64,000 nucleotides of DNA from Agrococcus baldri. Its GTDB lineage: Bacteria; Actinomycetota; Actinomycetes; Actinomycetales; Microbacteriaceae. The position numbers were made by a program, and so were the translations under genes. This document shows positions 45,360-53,276 of the stretch, piece by piece. The notes below the pieces were generated by a model. That model made no database searches. It saw only the letters and a list, made by a program, of their open reading frames with translations, and was not told the DNA's origin. The number at the start of each line of letters is the position of its first letter. Position 1 is the stretch's first letter. The stretch is taken from positions 744,001-808,000 of the forward strand of contig FOZN01000001.1 in NCBI GenBank assembly GCA_900114805.1. Reading direction: 5' to 3'.

Positions 45360-46103
45360 ATGAGCGCGATCGCAGGCATGACAGGCATCGTCATGGCCAC
45401 GCTGCTGCTGGGCGCGATCGCGCTGCTGGTGGTCGGTGTGCGCGCGCGGCGCGACGGAGGCTCGGGCGCCGTCGTGACCACGGCGCTGATCGTCGCCGCA
45501 GGATATGCAGTGCTCTCGGCGATCGGTGCGATCATCGCCCTGCTCGCCGTGCTGCTCCAGAACCCGGTGGGCATCACCGTGCCGGTGCAGGAGTTCTGGC
45601 CGCAGCTGCCCGCGGGCGCAGAGGTCGGCGGCACGACCGCGACCCGCGCCGGCGGGGGCTTCTCCTCGGCTGACCTGCTCATCGCCGACCTGAGCCTCGG
45701 CGCTCGGCTGTGCTGGGCGATCGCGCTGGCGCTCGGCTGGCTCGTGCCCGGCGCCGTCGCGGCGCTGATCGCCGTCGGGTGCCTGCGGCTGCGCGCCGGT
45801 CGGCCGTTCGCGCCGCTGCTCGAGCGCATGACGATGCTGACGGCAGTCGTCGTACTGGTCGGCGGCCTGCTGGCCGAGGTGCTCGGCGACATCGCCGGCA
45901 GCATGGCGGCGCAGGAGGCTCTGGCGTGGACGAGCGCAGCCTGGACGGGCGATCTGGCGGACCCGTCCGTGCTGCTGCCGCAGCCCGGCTTCCGGATCGA
46001 CGTGCCGCTGTGGCCCGTCGGCGCAGGCTTCGGGCTCGCCGCCCTCGCCACGGTCTTCCGCCACGGCCGTCAGCTGCAGCGCGACTCGGAGGGCCTCGTC
46101 TAG
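45360..46103 (+). CDS. DUF2975-like membrane protein
   Basis: The ATG at 45360 follows GGGAG at five bases; earlier ATGs at 45300 and 45348 lack that. The product, about 247 residues, has four helices near the N-terminal third, middle and C-terminal third. The topology (two N-terminal helices, a loop with QEFWPQLPAG, then LGARLCWAIALALGWLVPGAVAAL and a final FGLAALATVF) resembles the DUF2975 family. Such proteins are typically paired with a small HTH regulator of the YozG type, which is exactly the next gene, overlapping by one base. Role unknown. Confidence 0.78.
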   Translation: MSAIAGMTGIVMATLLLGAIALLVVGVRARRDGGSGAVVTTALIVAAGYAVLSAIGAIIALLAVLLQNPVGITVPVQEFWPQLPAGAEVGGTTATRAGGGFSSADLLIADLSLGARLCWAIALALGWLVPGAVAALIAVGCLRLRAGRPFAPLLERMTMLTAVVVLVGGLLAEVLGDIAGSMAAQEALAWTSAAWTGDLADPSVLLPQPGFRIDVPLWPVGAGFGLAALATVFRHGRQLQRDSEGLV

Positions 46104-46351
46104 TGCCCGCGGAGGAGGATCTCTCGCGCCTGCACTGCCGGCTCGACGAGCTGCTCGTCGAGCGCGGCATCACCCTGACGGCGCTCGCCGAGCAGGTGGG
46201 CGTCAGCCTGGTCAACCTCTCGGTGCTGAAGAACGACCGGGCCAAGGCCATCCGCTTCTCCACCCTGATCGCGCTCTGCGACGCGCTCGGGTGCCAGCCG
46301 GGCGAGCTGTTCACGGTCGACGCTCACGGAACGCAAGGCTCCGCTCGATAG
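46103..46351 (+). CDS. XRE-type HTH regulator of the YozG group
   Basis: The GTG at 46103 shares one base with the upstream stop and follows GGAGGG at nine bases. The 82-residue protein is a single Cro/C1-type HTH (LVERGITLTALAEQVGVSLVNLSVLKNDRAKAIRFSTLIALCDALGCQPGELF), very like YozG-type regulators that accompany DUF2975 proteins. It probably binds the operator in front of the pair, which holds TCGATA repeats; that link is inference. DNA binding would be via the LVNLSVLKN helix. The GTG start agrees with the family's short N-terminus. Confidence 0.88.
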   Translation: MPAEEDLSRLHCRLDELLVERGITLTALAEQVGVSLVNLSVLKNDRAKAIRFSTLIALCDALGCQPGELFTVDAHGTQGSAR

Positions 46352-46378
46352 CCTCGATGCGAAGACGCGAGGAGCACG

Positions 46379-47800
46379 GTGACCGATCAGCCCCAGCCCT
46401 GGGACCAGCCGCAGGGACAGCAGCCCGACGCCGGGCAGCAGCCGCAGTACGGGCAGTACTACGGAGAACCCGCGCAGTACGGGCAGCAGCCGCAGCATGG
46501 CGCGCTCGGTCGGTACGGCCAGCCGCCGTTCGGCGCCCCGGCGCCCGGCTACGGGCAGCCCCAGGGGCAGTCCCACTTCGGGCAGCCCCAGTACGGGCAG
46601 CCGCAGTACGGCACCGCGCCCTATGGCCAGCCAGGCTTCGCCATGCAGCCGCCGGCCCCGAAGCGCCCGGCGCTGCTGCCTGCCGCGCTGCCGATGTCGG
46701 GCCTCTCCTATCCGCAGGCGTTCCGGCCGTTCGAGCGTCGCGTCGGCCGCTGGTTCATCGCCTGGGCGATCGCCATCGGCTTCTTCATGGCGGGCCAGAT
46801 CATCTCGCTCACCCTGATGCTGCCGGGCCTTGTCGACTTCTTCGCCACCCTCGACCCGACGACCATGCCGACCGACGAGACCCAGCTGGGCATGGACTTC
46901 ATCGAGTCTGTGGTCGCGACTCCGCTCGGCATGGTCGCGGTGAACATGGCGTGGGCGGCGATGATCCCCGGAGCGATCGTGGCGATGGCGGGGTTCGGCA
47001 AGGGTGCCGCCGGCTTCGCGATGAGCGTGGTCGGCCGCTGGCGCTGGAGCGCCGTGGCCCGCTCGGCGCTGGTGATCGTGCCGATCTTCGCCGTCTACAT
47101 CGGCATCTCGCTCTGGATGGATCCCACGCTCGAATGGCAGTGGAACCCCAACTGGGGCCTCGTCATCGCCGTGCTGCTGACCACGCCGCTGCAGTCGACC
47201 GGCGAGGAGTTCACCTTCCGCGGGCTGCTGCCGCAGCTGATGGGCGGCTGGCGCGTGCACCGCTACGTGCCGGCGCTCGTGATGCTGCTGCCGGTGCTGC
47301 TGGTGATGGTGCTGCAGCCGGCCACCTGGTGGCTGTCGCTGCTTGCGCTCGTCGCCGCGGCGGTGGGCCCCTGGGTGCTCCCCGGCCGCTTCGGCACCGC
47401 GGTCTGGACCGGCGTCGCGACCGGCCTCCTCTTCGGTGCCATGCATGCGCATCCGTCGATCGCGGCGACGCTGCAGCTCGCCCTGGTCGGCTTCACCTGC
47501 TCGATGCTCACGTACCGCACCGGCGGTCTCGAGGCGGCGTCCGTGCTGCACACCTCGAACAACGTGTTCATCATGGTGCCGCTCGCGCTCACCGGCACCT
47601 CGGCGTTCTCGGGCCAGCCGGTCGCGGGCGAGGACTGGCTCTCGACCGCCATCACGGCGGCGGCGCTCGGCCTCGCCTACCTCGCGGTGCACTTCACGAT
47701 GGCGAAGACGCAGCGCTTCACCACCGGCAGCGCCGCCGCCGACATGCTCGAACCGCGGCCGGTCGCGCCGCAGCAGCCGGCGCCGGCCAGCGCCTACTGA
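46379..47800 (+). CDS. CPBP family intramembrane metalloprotease
   Basis: The GTG at 46379 has GAGGAG nearby. The 473-residue protein begins with a ~95-residue Gln/Pro/Tyr/Gly-rich tail with degenerate repeats such as QPQYGQ, then eight or nine membrane helices. The CPBP motifs are all present: EEFTFRG (EExxxR) near residue 280, FGAMHAH (FxxxH), and the third motif in LHTSNN (HxxxN/D). These residues form the metal site of Rce1-type proteases or of bacterial self-immunity/regulatory proteases. The substrate is unknown. It lies 27 bp after the HTH gene and may be cotranscribed. Confidence 0.9.
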   Translation: MTDQPQPWDQPQGQQPDAGQQPQYGQYYGEPAQYGQQPQHGALGRYGQPPFGAPAPGYGQPQGQSHFGQPQYGQPQYGTAPYGQPGFAMQPPAPKRPALLPAALPMSGLSYPQAFRPFERRVGRWFIAWAIAIGFFMAGQIISLTLMLPGLVDFFATLDPTTMPTDETQLGMDFIESVVATPLGMVAVNMAWAAMIPGAIVAMAGFGKGAAGFAMSVVGRWRWSAVARSALVIVPIFAVYIGISLWMDPTLEWQWNPNWGLVIAVLLTTPLQSTGEEFTFRGLLPQLMGGWRVHRYVPALVMLLPVLLVMVLQPATWWLSLLALVAAAVGPWVLPGRFGTAVWTGVATGLLFGAMHAHPSIAATLQLALVGFTCSMLTYRTGGLEAASVLHTSNNVFIMVPLALTGTSAFSGQPVAGEDWLSTAITAAALGLAYLAVHFTMAKTQRFTTGSAAADMLEPRPVAPQQPAPASAY

Positions 47801-47860
47801 GCGAAGCGCCGGCGCTTGCCGCAGGCGCGCCCGATGCGCGGGCGACTGCCGCAGGAACGA

Positions 47861-48208
47861 CTACTGCGGGTCGGGCGGGCTGGCCGAGTGCACCGGCTCA
47901 ACCACCGCATCCGGCATCGCACTCGCGGTCGCGCCAGCGGTTGCGCCCGCGCCCGTCGCGGCGGCGGTGCCCGGGGTTGCGCCCGCGCCCGTGGCTGCGC
48001 CCGTGCCCGCGGCAGCGCCGGTGGATGCGCCAGCGACCTTCGGCGGCAGGCCCAGCTTGGCGCGCTCCTCGGCCTCGATGCGGTCGTACTCGCGGCGCGC
48101 GGTGCGGTCGCCGCGCAGGATCATGCGCATGACCATCCAGAAGATGAGCCCGAGCACGATGGTCGGCACGAGCGAGAAGATCGCGTTCCCCCACCAGCTC
48201 TCAGGCAT
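47861..48208 (-). CDS. Small membrane protein with low-complexity tail
   Basis: This 115-residue protein begins PESWWGNAIFSLVPTIVLGLIFWMVMRMIL, one membrane helix flanked by Trp, then a charged segment (RTARREYDRIEAEERAKLGLPP) and a 50-residue Ala/Gly/Thr-rich tail of degenerate GATAGA units. The ATG at 48208 has TAGACT six bases upstream and no ribosome site. Function unknown. The tail is probably disordered. It lies between the convergent CPBP gene and the tail of lysS. Confidence 0.75.
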   Translation of the reverse strand: MPESWWGNAIFSLVPTIVLGLIFWMVMRMILRGDRTARREYDRIEAEERAKLGLPPKVAGASTGAAAGTGAATGAGATPGTAAATGAGATAGATASAMPDAVVEPVHSASPPDPQ

Positions 48209-48214
48209 GGCTCG

Positions 48215-48220
48215 AGTCTA
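48215..48220 (-). promoter_or_regulatory. Leaderless -10 of the small membrane protein gene
   Basis: TAGACT is followed by six bases and the ATG at 48208; no ribosome binding site is present. Confidence 0.55.
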
Positions 48221-48228
48221 CCGCCGGC

Positions 48229-50013
48229 TCAGGTGAGCAGCTCGCGCACCCGCTCGCGGCCGATCGCGAGCAGCAGCGTCGGGATGCGCGGCCCCGTCTC
48301 GCGGCCGACGAGCAGCCGGTAGAGCAGCGCGAAGAACGCGCGCTGGGCCGCCGAGAGCTCCTTGTCGCCCTTCACCATGGCGCCCGGCTCGAGGCCGCGC
48401 TGCACCTTCGCGACGCCGTACACCTGGTGCGTCAGCCCGTCGAGCGTCCACGCCTCCTCGATCGCCGGCAGCCCCTGGCCGCCGTCGAGCAGCAGCCGCA
48501 CGCCGTCGCGCTCGGTCTCGGTGAGCGCATCGAGCGCCTCCCGGTCGGGCGCGTCCCGCACGGCCGTGTGCTCCTCGTCCGGCATGTGGGTCGCGACCCA
48601 GGCCTCGACCCTGTCGAGCCGCGGGCGCAGCGGGTCGAGCGAGGTGATCGGATCCTCTGCGTCGAGCCCGCCCAGGATCCGCAGCACCTGCGCCTCGTCG
48701 CCGAAGGTGATGTCGACGATGGATGCGAGGGTGCGGTAGGCGACGCGGCGCGGGGTCTGCGGCAGGGTTTCGTGGGCGGTCGAGGTGGCGCGCTCGAGCG
48801 CGGCGAGCTCCGCCTCGCCCGCCGTGCCGGCGTCGGCCTTGCGAAGCAGCGCGTCCCACTCGTCGTAGGTGCGCTGCAGCTCGGAGCCGAAGGCGACGTC
48901 GAAGGACTGGTTCATCCGGCGGCGGGCGTAGAGCCAGCGCAGCACGGGCGCCTCCATCACCGCGAGCGCGTCGGCGGGCACGGGGGCGCCGCCGCGCGAG
49001 GACGACATCTTGGCGACGCCGCCGAAGCCGACGAAGGCGTACATCGGGCCCAGCGGCCGCTGCCAGCCGAACACGGGCGCGAGCTCGAGCCCGACCTGGA
49101 AGGAGGAGCCGGGGCTCTGGTGGTCGACGCCGGAGGGCTCGAACACGACCCGCTCGTAGGCCCAGCGCATCGGCCAGTCGACCTTCCAGACCAGCTTGCC
49201 CGAGCGGAACTCCCGCAGCAGCACCGTCTCGCGGTGCCCGCACTGGCACGAGTAGGTCATCTCGGTCGACTCGTCGTCGTAGGCCTCGATGGTGGTGAGG
49301 TCCTTGCCGCAGCGCGTGCAGTAGGGCTTGTAGGGGTAGTACTCGGTGCCGCCGGACTCGACACCCGCAGAGCCGTCGTCCTCGGCGGCCGCGCCGGAGG
49401 ACGCGTCGAGCGCCCGCTGCAGCTCCTCGTCCTCGTCCTTGGCGGCGGGCAGGGTGCGGAACTGCGCCAGGATCGCGTCGATCTCGCGGCGGTGCCGCAT
49501 GGCGTGCAGGATCTGCTCGGTGTAGGCGCCGGCGGCGTACTGCTCGGTCTGGCTGATGCCCCGGTAGCGGATGCCCGCCTCGGCGAAGGAGGCCTCGGCG
49601 GCACTGCGGAAGTGCGCGGCCCACGACTCGTGCTCGCTGCCGGGCGGGGCCGGCACGCTGGTGAGCGGCTTGCCGATGTGCTCGCTCCACGTCTCGTCGA
49701 CGCCCTCGATGCCGGCGGGCACCTTGCGGAAGCGGTCGTAGTCGTCCCAGCTGAAGATGTGCTCGGCCTCGAGGCCGCGGCGCTGGATCTCGTCGACGAC
49801 CAGGTGCGGGCTCATCACCTCGCGGAAGTTGCCGAGGTGGATCGGTCCGGAGGGCGAGATGCCGGATGCGGCGACGGGCACGGTGCCGCGGCGTGCGGCC
49901 TCGGCGATCACGTCATCGGCGAGGCGCGAGACCCAGTCGGCCCGCTCGGGCTCGGCGGCGGCCTCGAGCGTGCCGGTGTCGGCGGCGGTGCTGTCGTCAG
50001 GCATCTCAGTCAC
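48229..50013 (-). CDS. lysS: Lysyl-tRNA synthetase, class I
   Basis: About 594 residues. The class I nucleotide fold has the HIGH-type PSGPIHLGNFRE and the KMSKS-type KMSSSRG. A zinc-ribbon insertion with CTRCGKDLTT and CQCGHRE lies in the middle. This is the archaeal-type (class I) LysRS, not the class II enzyme common in other bacteria. It charges tRNA-Lys. Two starts are possible: GTG at 50013, with TAGGAT eight bases upstream, or ATG at 50004; the conserved part begins ~30 residues later so both are acceptable. The stop is 20 bp from the small membrane gene start. Confidence 0.95.
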   Translation of the reverse strand: MTEMPDDSTAADTGTLEAAAEPERADWVSRLADDVIAEAARRGTVPVAASGISPSGPIHLGNFREVMSPHLVVDEIQRRGLEAEHIFSWDDYDRFRKVPAGIEGVDETWSEHIGKPLTSVPAPPGSEHESWAAHFRSAAEASFAEAGIRYRGISQTEQYAAGAYTEQILHAMRHRREIDAILAQFRTLPAAKDEDEELQRALDASSGAAAEDDGSAGVESGGTEYYPYKPYCTRCGKDLTTIEAYDDESTEMTYSCQCGHRETVLLREFRSGKLVWKVDWPMRWAYERVVFEPSGVDHQSPGSSFQVGLELAPVFGWQRPLGPMYAFVGFGGVAKMSSSRGGAPVPADALAVMEAPVLRWLYARRRMNQSFDVAFGSELQRTYDEWDALLRKADAGTAGEAELAALERATSTAHETLPQTPRRVAYRTLASIVDITFGDEAQVLRILGGLDAEDPITSLDPLRPRLDRVEAWVATHMPDEEHTAVRDAPDREALDALTETERDGVRLLLDGGQGLPAIEEAWTLDGLTHQVYGVAKVQRGLEPGAMVKGDKELSAAQRAFFALLYRLLVGRETGPRIPTLLLAIGRERVRELLT

Positions 50014-50171
50014 GACTCCCGATCCTACCGACGCCACCGCATCCGCCGCCCTTCGCCTGCGCGCGCATGCCGCCCGTTCGCGGTGGGCAACAGGGTCACG
50101 AACTGCTGTCCACGGCGCGCGTCTCGCGCAGAACGTGACCCATCTGCAGCGGGCGCACGAGCCCGCAGGCG

Positions 50172-51041
50172 TCAGGGGACGACGGTGATGAGGTTGTCGA
50201 TCAGCCGCACGGTGTTCGATGAGCCGGTGCCGACGCGGGCGGCGACCAGCACCTGCACGGGGCCGTGGTGCGACTCGCCCGCGAACGCGAACGTGGCCGG
50301 GTCGACGATCGCCAGGTAGTCGAGCTGCACGCCGGTGTCGGACTGGAACACCGACTGCGCCGCCGCCAGCATCGCCTCGACGCCGCGGTCGGCAGCGGAG
50401 CCCGCCGCCTCGAGCGCGCGCGAGAGGGCGAGGGCATCCTGCCGCTCCCCCGGCGACAGCAGCGCGTTGCGGCTCGAGAGCGCCAGCCCGTCGGCCTCGC
50501 GCACCGTCGGCACGCCGACGATCGTCAGCGGCAGGTTCAGGTCGCGCACCATGCGGCGCACGAGGAAGAGCTGCTGCGCATCCTTCTCGCCGAAGACCGC
50601 GACGTCGGGCCGCACGATCGAGAAGAGCTTCGCCACCACGGTCAGCACGCCGTCGTAGTGGCCGGGCCGGCTGCGGCCCTCGAGCACCGTGCCGAGGCGG
50701 CCGGCGGTGACGAGCGTGGCGCTGCGGCCGCCGTCCGGGTACATCTCCTCGACCGAGGGCATGAAGACCGCCTCGACCCCCAGCACGATGAGCTGCTCGG
50801 TGTCGGCCTTCGGCATGCGCGGGTAGCGGTCGAGATCCTCGTGCGGCCCGAACTGCAGCGGGTTGACGAACACCGACGCGATCACGACGTCGGCGTGCTG
50901 GTGGGCGACGCGCACGAGTTCGAGGTGGCCGGCGTGCAGCGCCCCCATCGTCGGCACGAGCGCGACGCGCTTGCCCTCAGCGCGGGCACGCGCGACAAAG
51001 GTGCGGGCGTCGTCGATGGTGGTCAGGGTCTGGATGGGCAT
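50172..51041 (-). CDS. panC: Pantoate--beta-alanine ligase
   Basis: This 289-residue enzyme has the HIGH-type VPTMGALHAGHLELVR, the ADVVIASVFVNPLQFGPHEDLDRYPR segment that binds pantoate, FGEKDAQQLFLVRRMVRDL and the KMSKS-like LSSRNALLSPGER. It condenses pantoate and beta-alanine with ATP to form pantothenate. GGAG at five bases precedes the ATG. The gene stands alone and is divergent from mog. PanB and PanD are not in the window. Length and motif order are normal. Confidence 0.98.
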   Translation of the reverse strand: MPIQTLTTIDDARTFVARARAEGKRVALVPTMGALHAGHLELVRVAHQHADVVIASVFVNPLQFGPHEDLDRYPRMPKADTEQLIVLGVEAVFMPSVEEMYPDGGRSATLVTAGRLGTVLEGRSRPGHYDGVLTVVAKLFSIVRPDVAVFGEKDAQQLFLVRRMVRDLNLPLTIVGVPTVREADGLALSSRNALLSPGERQDALALSRALEAAGSAADRGVEAMLAAAQSVFQSDTGVQLDYLAIVDPATFAFAGESHHGPVQVLVAARVGTGSSNTVRLIDNLITVVP

Positions 51042-51070
51042 GCGCTCTCCACGGTGCGGGGACTCGTAGA

Positions 51071-51090
51071 AGCCTAGAGGTGCCTAGGCT
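51071..51090. promoter_or_regulatory. Symmetric divergent -10 pair between panC and mog
   Basis: AGCCTA (51071-51076) and TAGGCT (51085-51090) form a perfect inverted repeat around GAGGTGCC. Read on the plus strand TAGGCT is the -10 of mog, six bases before its ATG. Read on the minus strand the other arm is TAGGCT for panC, giving a leader of about 25 bases. Confidence 0.5.
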
Positions 51091-51096
51091 GGGCTC

Positions 51097-51576
51097 ATGC
51101 CGCACCGCGCAGTCGTCATCACGGTCTCCGACCGCGCCGCCGCGGGCACGAGGGCGGATGCGTCGGGTCCCGTCGCGGTCGAGGCGCTGCGGCGGGCGGG
51201 ATTCGCGTGCGACGACGCGGTCGTCGTGCCCGACGGCGCCGACTCGGTCGAGGCGGCGCTGCGCGATGCCCTCGCGGCACGGCCGCTGCTCGTGCTCACC
51301 AGCGGAGGCACCGGCATCGCGCCGAGCGACCAGACGCCGGAGGGCACCGACCGCGTGCTCGAGCGCCCGGTGCCGGGCATCGCCGAGGAGCTGCGCCGCA
51401 TCGGTGCGGCCGCGGCGCCCGGCGGCCTGCTCTCCCGCGGCCTCGCGGGCGTCGCGGGCGGGGCGCTGGTCGTGAACCTGCCGGGCTCGCCCGGCGGCGT
51501 CGCCGACGGGGTCGAGGCGGTGCTGCGCGTCGCCGACCACGTCGCGAGCCAGCTGGGCGGCGGTGACCACCGATGA
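51097..51576 (+). CDS. mog: Molybdopterin adenylyltransferase (MogA/MoaB family)
   Basis: This 159-residue protein has the MogA/MoaB fold: VVITVSDRAAAGTRAD at the N-terminus, VLTSGGTGIAPSDQTPEGT in the middle and a NLPGSPGGVADGVE end, all diagnostic. It adenylylates molybdopterin before metal insertion by MoeA. TAGGCT is six bases before the ATG, so the mRNA is probably leaderless. The stop overlaps the ATG of moaE (ATGA), showing cotranscription. First gene of the Mo-cofactor cluster on this strand. Confidence 0.93.
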   Translation: MPHRAVVITVSDRAAAGTRADASGPVAVEALRRAGFACDDAVVVPDGADSVEAALRDALAARPLLVLTSGGTGIAPSDQTPEGTDRVLERPVPGIAEELRRIGAAAAPGGLLSRGLAGVAGGALVVNLPGSPGGVADGVEAVLRVADHVASQLGGGDHR

Positions 51577-52043
51577 GCGAGGCGATGCATGCCGGCGCCG
51601 CTACTGACTCCGCGGCCGGTGCCGTGCGCCTCGCGCGCGTCGAGAGCGTGCCGCTCGACCTGGCGGCGCACCTGGCCGCGGTGGAGGACGACACCGCCGG
51701 CGCGATCTCCACCTTCATCGGCCGCGTGCGCGATCACGACCCGCACGCGAGCGCGCCGGTCGTCGCGCTCGAGTACTCGGCGCACCCGGATGCGTCGGCG
51801 GCGCTGCGCGGCATCGCCGAGCGCGCCGCCGCGGGCACGCGGGCGGTGGTGGCGGTGAGCCACCGCGTCGGCACGCTGCAGGTGGGCGATCTGGCGGTCG
51901 TGATCGCGGTCGCCGCGCCGCACCGCGATGAGGCCTTCACCGTCTGCCGCGCCGTGATCGAGACGATCAAGCTGGAGCTGCCGGTGTGGAAGCGGCAGCA
52001 CGCCGCCGACGGATCGGCCCAGTGGCAGGGGCTCGGGGGCTGA
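51573..52043 (+). CDS. moaE: Molybdopterin synthase catalytic subunit MoaE
   Basis: This 156-residue protein is MoaE: GAISTFIGRVRDHD, VVALEYSAHPDA, VSHRVGTLQVGDLAVVIAVAAPHRDEAF and PVWKRQ, with the catalytic lysines in the last motif. It transfers sulfur from MoaD to cyclic pyranopterin monophosphate. About 25 N-terminal residues are variable. It overlaps mog by four bases. The partner moaD lies convergent on the other strand, 34 bp downstream, so the two synthase subunits are encoded on opposite strands. Confidence 0.95.
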   Translation: MSEAMHAGAATDSAAGAVRLARVESVPLDLAAHLAAVEDDTAGAISTFIGRVRDHDPHASAPVVALEYSAHPDASAALRGIAERAAAGTRAVVAVSHRVGTLQVGDLAVVIAVAAPHRDEAFTVCRAVIETIKLELPVWKRQHAADGSAQWQGLGG

Positions 52044-52077
52044 TCGCTCGCCCGCGCGCGATCGGTGCGGCCGCGGC

Positions 52078-52311
52078 TCAGCCACCCGCGAACGGCGGCA
52101 GCACGTCGACGAGCTCGGCGTCGGCGAGCGAGGCGGCGTCGTCGACGCGAGAGCCGTCGACGAGCACCGCGCACTGCGACAGGATGCCGGCGAGCCCCGG
52201 ATGGTCGGCGACCAGGCCGGCGCGCAGCGCGCCGACGGTCTGCTCGCCGCGCCGCTCCTCGTCGAGACCGGTGGCCTCCAGTGCGGCCGCGAAGTAGCGC
52301 ACGCGGGTCAC
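52078..52311 (-). CDS. moaD: MoaD/ThiS family sulfur carrier
   Basis: The GTG at 52311 overlaps the upstream stop (GTGA) and gives 77 residues. The ubiquitin-like fold is clear, starting VRYFAAALEATG, with a VDGSRVDDAASLADAELVDVLPPFAGG end that carries the C-terminal Gly-Gly needed for adenylation and thiocarboxylation by MoeB. It is the small subunit of molybdopterin synthase. It closes the minus-strand cluster moeB, moeA, moaC, mobA, DUF6457-like, moaD. Confidence 0.92.
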   Translation of the reverse strand: MTRVRYFAAALEATGLDEERRGEQTVGALRAGLVADHPGLAGILSQCAVLVDGSRVDDAASLADAELVDVLPPFAGG

Positions 52312-52607
52312 GCCGAGCCCTCCACGCTGTCGGTGGCGGCGCGGGTCTGCCACCGGTCGGCGAGCTTCGTGATGGCGGCGACGGCGGCCTCGATCTGCTC
52401 CGGATCGCCGCCGCGGGAGCCCGCGACCAGTCCGGCGACGAACGCGCTCAGCGGTGCCGCCGGGCGGGCGACGCCGACCGCGACGTCGCGCGCGAGATCG
52501 AGCACGAGCGCGATCGGCACCGCATCGGCGGGCAGGTCGAAGTGCGTGCGCAGGGCTACCGACCACTCGTCGAGCGCCTCCGGCGGCAGGGTGTGTGCGG
52601 TGCTCAT
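52308..52607 (-). CDS. DUF6457-like small protein between mobA and moaD
   Basis: This 99-residue protein has a helical middle (ALVLDLARDVAVGVARPAAPLSAFVAGLVAG) and a C-terminal helix ITKLADRWQTRA. The ATG at 52607 overlaps the mobA stop and its own stop overlaps the moaD start. I place it in the DUF6457-type family often found next to mobA in actinobacteria, based on size, position and helix pattern. No catalytic residues are evident. A role in cofactor maturation or as a MobA partner is inferred from synteny. Confidence 0.7.
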   Translation of the reverse strand: MSTAHTLPPEALDEWSVALRTHFDLPADAVPIALVLDLARDVAVGVARPAAPLSAFVAGLVAGSRGGDPEQIEAAVAAITKLADRWQTRAATDSVEGSA

Positions 52608-53269
52608 GGCGCCTCCTCCTGGCTGTCCTCGGTCGCTCGCGCCGCGTCGGCCCGAGCACGTGCCTGCTCCAGATCGTCCCAGGTGTCGACGTCCGCCGCC
52701 AGCGCTGCTGGCGCGTCGGCGAGCTCGAGCGCGAGCCGCGCCAGCAGCATCCGCATCGAGGCGCCAGCGCCCGACTCCGGCAGCGCTGCCGCCGCAGAGC
52801 GCAGCGCGCTCGTGCGGTAGAGCCCGCACAGCCACTGCGCGCGTCCGCCGACCGCGAGGCAGCGGCCGTCGAGCCCCGCCGGCAGCGCCTCGATGCCGTC
52901 GCGCAGCCGCAGCGCGGCGGCGGGTGCCGCCGGCTGATCGCACGCGAGCACGAGGGTCCACGCGGGCTCGGGCGCCGACGCCGGCTCCGCGAGCGCCGCC
53001 ACGATGCCGGCGGCCGGCCCGCCGAGCGGCGGCTGCTCCCGCACCCAGCGCACGTGCGCGCCCACCGCATCCGCCACCGGGCCGGCGACGGTCACCGGAC
53101 TGCAGCCGAGCGCCTCGGCGGCGTCGATCGCGAGCTGCAGCAGGCTGCGCCCGCCGACCTCGAGCAGCGGCTTGTGCACGCCGCCCATGCGCGAGCCGCG
53201 CCCGCCCGCGAGCAGCACCGCCGCGCAGCCGCCAGCCGGGGCTGCGGCATCGGTCGCCGGCGCGCTCAT
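52604..53269 (-). CDS. mobA: Molybdenum cofactor guanylyltransferase MobA
   Basis: This 221-residue nucleotidyltransferase has the diagnostic N-terminal GCAAVLLAGGRGSRMGGVHKPLL with the GTP-binding loop, a VLACDQPAAPAAAL segment with metal-binding Asp and a C-terminal VDTWDDLEQARA. It would attach GMP to molybdopterin to form the bis-MGD cofactor used by nitrate reductase. The start overlaps nothing; a 7-bp gap separates it from moaC. The stop overlaps the DUF6457-like gene. Confidence 0.93.
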   Translation of the reverse strand: MSAPATDAAAPAGGCAAVLLAGGRGSRMGGVHKPLLEVGGRSLLQLAIDAAEALGCSPVTVAGPVADAVGAHVRWVREQPPLGGPAAGIVAALAEPASAPEPAWTLVLACDQPAAPAAALRLRDGIEALPAGLDGRCLAVGGRAQWLCGLYRTSALRSAAAALPESGAGASMRMLLARLALELADAPAALAADVDTWDDLEQARARADAARATEDSQEEAP

Positions 53270-53276
53270 CGGCCGC

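Noticed and set aside
47805-47842. Short palindromes between CPBP and the small membrane protein gene as a bidirectional terminator
   Set aside because: Stems are 5-6 pairs with no T-runs; such palindromes are common at this GC content.
47930-48040. GCGCCCGTGGC-type repeats as a CRISPR-like array
   Set aside because: They are in-frame Ala/Gly/Thr coding repeats of the small membrane protein, with no spacers.
50149-50166. GCGGGC/GCCCGC hairpin near the panC 3' end as terminator
   Set aside because: The stem is only six pairs and no T-rich stretch follows on the minus strand.
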